Part shown: piece after piece, positions 61,874-64,000 of the stretch
Layout: each line of letters opens with the position of its first letter
Position numbering within the stretch: the stretch's first letter is position 1
Source of the DNA: Bacteroidota bacterium
GTDB lineage: Bacteria > Bacteroidota > Bacteroidia > Bacteroidales > JACABE01
DNA: 64,000 bases
Reading direction: 5' to 3'
Assembly (NCBI GenBank): GCA_013377005.1
Contig: JACABE010000005.1
Span: 62,001 to 126,000, forward strand
Program-made: the position numbers and the translations under genes
Notes under the pieces: model-generated
The model's database searches: none
Told to the model about the DNA's origin: nothing
Seen by the model: only the letters and a program-made list of their open reading frames with translations

Positions 61874-63550
61874 TTATGCCATCAACTTTTTGTATCTGAT
61901 GCGTTTAGGTGCTTCATCGCCTAATCGTTTTTTCCGGTTTTCTTCGTATTCAGAATAAGAACCTTCGAAGAAATATACTTGTGAATTACCTTCAAAAGCT
62001 AAAATATGTGTTGCTACACGATCTAAAAACCAGCGATCGTGGGAAATAATAACCGCACATCCTGCAAAGTTTTCCAAGCCTTCTTCCAGTGCTCTTAGTG
62101 TATTGATATCAATATCATTGGTAGGTTCATCAAGCAGTAATACATTGGCTTCCGATTTCAGTGTTAATGCCAGATGCAAGCGATTGCGTTCACCACCGGA
62201 TAATACGCCTGTTTTTTTGCCCTGATCGGAACCACTGAAGTTAAATCTTGATACATAAGCCCTGGAATTAATCAATCTGCCTCCCATCTGTATTTGCTCA
62301 TTTCCTTCAGAAATTACTTCCCACACATTTTTTTCGGGATCAATATCCGTATGCTGTTGGTCAACATAGCCAATTTTTACGGTTTCGCCTACGTCGAATT
62401 GTCCATTTTCAGGAGTTTCATTGCCCATAATCAAGCGAAACAGGGTAGTTTTGCCGGCTCCGTTGGGTCCGATTACACCTACAATTCCTGCAGGAGGCAA
62501 TGAAAAGTTGAGATCTTCAAATAAGATTTTATCGCCAAAAGCTTTAGATACATTGTTTACTTCTATTACTTTGTTTCCTAAACGAGGTCCATTGGGAATA
62601 AAAATTTCTAATTTATCTTCTTTTTCTTTAACATCTTCGCCCATCATCTTTTCGTAAGCCGATAACCTTGCTTTTCCTTTAGCATGGCGTGCTTTAGGAC
62701 TCATGCGTACCCATTCAAGCTCTCTATCCAGTGTTTTCTTTCTTTTGCTTTCGGTTTTTTCTTCCATTTCCAATCGTTTCGACTTTTGGTCTAACCAGGA
62801 AGAATAATTACCTTGCCAGGGAATGCCTTCGCCTCTATCTAATTCAAGTATCCATCCTGCAACATTATCAAGGAAATAACGGTCGTGGGTTACGGCAATT
62901 ACGGTGCCTTTATACTGTTTTAGATGTAGCTCCAGCCATTCAATAGATTCCGCATCTAAGTGGTTGGTAGGCTCATCTAATAGTAATATTTCGGGTTCTT
63001 GCAACAGCAAACGGCACAAAGCAACGCGACGTCGTTCACCTCCGGATAGATTTTTTACTGCTGCATCGCCTTCGGGACAACGCAATGCATCCATAGCACG
63101 CTCTAACTTAGCATCCAGCTCCCACGCATCATGATGTTCGAGCAATTCAGTAACTTCGCCTTGGCGGTCGATGAGTTTTGTCATTTCATCATCGCTCATG
63201 GGTTCCGAAAACTTATTGTTAATCGCTTCGTATTCTTTTAATAAATCAACTACTTCCTGAACGCCTTCTTCTATGATTTCTCTTACCGTTTTATTGTCAT
63301 CCAATATTGGTTCTTGTGCCAAATAGCCAACTTTGTAACCCGGCGAAAAGGATACATCGCCCAAAAATGACTTTTCTAAGCCTGCAATAATTTTGAGCAA
63401 AGTTGATTTTCCTGAGCCGTTTAAACCGATTACGCCTATTTTAGCACCGTAATAAAATGAAAGGTAAATATCTTTTAATACTTGTTTGCTGGGAGGAAAT
63501 ATTTTGCCAACACCAGCCATGGAAAAAATGATTTTTTTATCGTCAGCCAT
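61874..63550 (-). CDS. ettA: Energy-dependent translational throttle protein (ABC-F)
   Basis: This 558-residue protein has two ABC domains and no membrane part. The first has GVIGLNGSGKSTLLKIIAGL, signature VKNLSGGERRRVALCRLLLQ and Walker B EILLLDEPTNHLD. The second has VGVIGPNGAGKTTLFRLIMG, TGVLSGGERNRLHLALTLKS and VLLLDEPTNDID. The arm insert in the first domain and the linker RELEWVRMSPKARHAKGKAR match EttA, which binds the ribosomal E site and gates the first peptide bond according to ADP/ATP ratio. It is full length. It is divergent from the gene at 63632 with an 81 bp gap. Confidence 0.95.
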   Translation of the reverse strand: MADDKKIIFSMAGVGKIFPPSKQVLKDIYLSFYYGAKIGVIGLNGSGKSTLLKIIAGLEKSFLGDVSFSPGYKVGYLAQEPILDDNKTVREIIEEGVQEVVDLLKEYEAINNKFSEPMSDDEMTKLIDRQGEVTELLEHHDAWELDAKLERAMDALRCPEGDAAVKNLSGGERRRVALCRLLLQEPEILLLDEPTNHLDAESIEWLELHLKQYKGTVIAVTHDRYFLDNVAGWILELDRGEGIPWQGNYSSWLDQKSKRLEMEEKTESKRKKTLDRELEWVRMSPKARHAKGKARLSAYEKMMGEDVKEKEDKLEIFIPNGPRLGNKVIEVNNVSKAFGDKILFEDLNFSLPPAGIVGVIGPNGAGKTTLFRLIMGNETPENGQFDVGETVKIGYVDQQHTDIDPEKNVWEVISEGNEQIQMGGRLINSRAYVSRFNFSGSDQGKKTGVLSGGERNRLHLALTLKSEANVLLLDEPTNDIDINTLRALEEGLENFAGCAVIISHDRWFLDRVATHILAFEGNSQVYFFEGSYSEYEENRKKRLGDEAPKRIRYKKLMA

Positions 63551-63560
63551 AATTTGTTTT

Positions 63561-63591
63561 TTTGCAAAATTAAGAAAAATATGTAAGTTTG
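63561..63591 (+). promoter_or_regulatory. Bacteroidota-type promoter for the gene at 63632
   Basis: TTTG (63561-63564), a 19 bp spacer, then TAAGTTTG (63584-63591), a near-perfect fit. CAAAATTA at 63565-63572 reads TAATTTTG on the other strand, 15 bp from the ettA start, so divergent promoters overlap here. Confidence 0.7.
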
Positions 63592-63631
63592 TAGAAAATA
63601 GTATTCAACTGAAATATACTAAAACCTAAAA

Positions 63632-64000
63632 ATGAATCAATTTCAAAAGACAATAATTTTTACAAAGACACCTTTAAAAGGATATTTTTTGTATCCTAAT
63701 AAATTTCAAATATATCCTGCTGACTTAATTGGAATGCCTAAATCTTCACTAGAAGAACATTTTCCTATTGTGCTTGAATATTTTATTGGAAAAGATGAAA
63801 TTATTTTGCCTCCGACTGAATTTGAATTTGACGGATTGAAAGATTTAGGAACATTAACGGCAACAACTTTAACGAAACAAGATGAAATTTTAAATTTACT
63901 AACTCTATTTACAAATCATTTATTCTTTAGGTATTCAGATTTAACTGGAACTTGGGGAATACCTATGTTAAAAGAAAATCCTGGAGAAGAAGCAAATAAA
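63632..64000 (+). CDS. Unrecognised protein, 3' end outside window
   Basis: The frame is open from the ATG at 63632 to the window end (123 codons, no stop). It begins MNQFQKTIIFTKTPLKGYFL and continues IYPADLIGMPKSSLEEHFPI. There is no signal peptide, membrane segment or motif I recognise. Good promoter boxes upstream at 63561-63591 and a coding-like composition support it as real. No function is proposed. Confidence 0.75.
   Translation, partial: MNQFQKTIIFTKTPLKGYFLYPNKFQIYPADLIGMPKSSLEEHFPIVLEYFIGKDEIILPPTEFEFDGLKDLGTLTATTLTKQDEILNLLTLFTNHLFFRYSDLTGTWGIPMLKENPGEEANK

Noticed and set aside
1-64000. tRNA, rRNA, transposase, integrase or phage genes
   Set aside because: Intergenic regions were read for these on both strands and none was recognised; small RNA genes cannot be excluded by eye.

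Overview
This is an AT-rich chromosomal window from a member of the Bacteroidota. The evidence is several secreted proteins that end in type IX secretion system (T9SS) sorting domains, signal peptides ending in SQN or AQ, the weak ribosome-binding-site context typical of the phylum, and phylum-type promoters (TTG, 19-20 bp, TAnnTTTG), for example at 51669-51698 and 63561-63591. The genus cannot be named from the sequence. No rRNA, tRNA, transposase or CRISPR array was seen.

Region 1 (1-1668): the 3' part of an OmpR/PhoB response regulator and its histidine kinase. Region 2 (1772-28392): a large surface-polysaccharide locus, nearly all on the minus strand. It holds eight GT2 glycosyltransferases, a DUF1972 glycosyltransferase, a GT61-type enzyme, a WbsX-type protein, a pyruvyltransferase-family protein, a sulfotransferase, a CapK-NeuD-CapA group, a GtrB-methyltransferase-GT-C group, a sugar aminotransferase, a second GT-C-like membrane protein, the ABC exporter pair Wzt/Wzm and an ATP-grasp enzyme. 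The only plus-strand gene is a stand-alone APS kinase, which makes the sulfate donor PAPS; with the sulfotransferase it predicts a sulfated glycan. A broken, partly deleted copy of the 5' end of wzt lies next to wzm and records a past rearrangement.

Region 3 (28921-33082): a lone DppC-type permease, an MmcQ/YjbR protein, a small secreted TonB-C-like protein and a LytS/LytTR two-component pair. Region 4 (33146-44334): a three-gene cassette for an outer-membrane barrel-like protein, a 2490-residue secreted protein and a fibronectin-III-like secreted protein. Its function is not known to me. Region 5 (44445-55666): lipocalin, DNA polymerase I, O-antigen ligase with a TPR tail, the lipid-linked initiating sugar-phosphate transferase, a PASTA protein, a T9SS cargo and an RluA-family pseudouridine synthase. 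The ligase and initiating transferase probably serve the glycan of region 2.

Region 6 (55676-61654): two divergent DUF2271 proteins with T9SS tails, then a minus-strand set of T9SS cargo, unknown secreted protein and ApbE (FAD:protein FMN transferase). Both DUF2271 proteins carry a D-x-x-T-G-A-T motif of the kind ApbE flavinylates, so they may be covalently flavinylated proteins exported to the cell surface. Region 7 (61874-64000): the ABC-F factor EttA and the start of an unrecognised gene.

The strongest leads are the predicted T9SS-exported flavoproteins, the giant-protein cassette, the sulfated O-polysaccharide and the wzt scar. All functions are read from sequence motifs and context; no database search was run.
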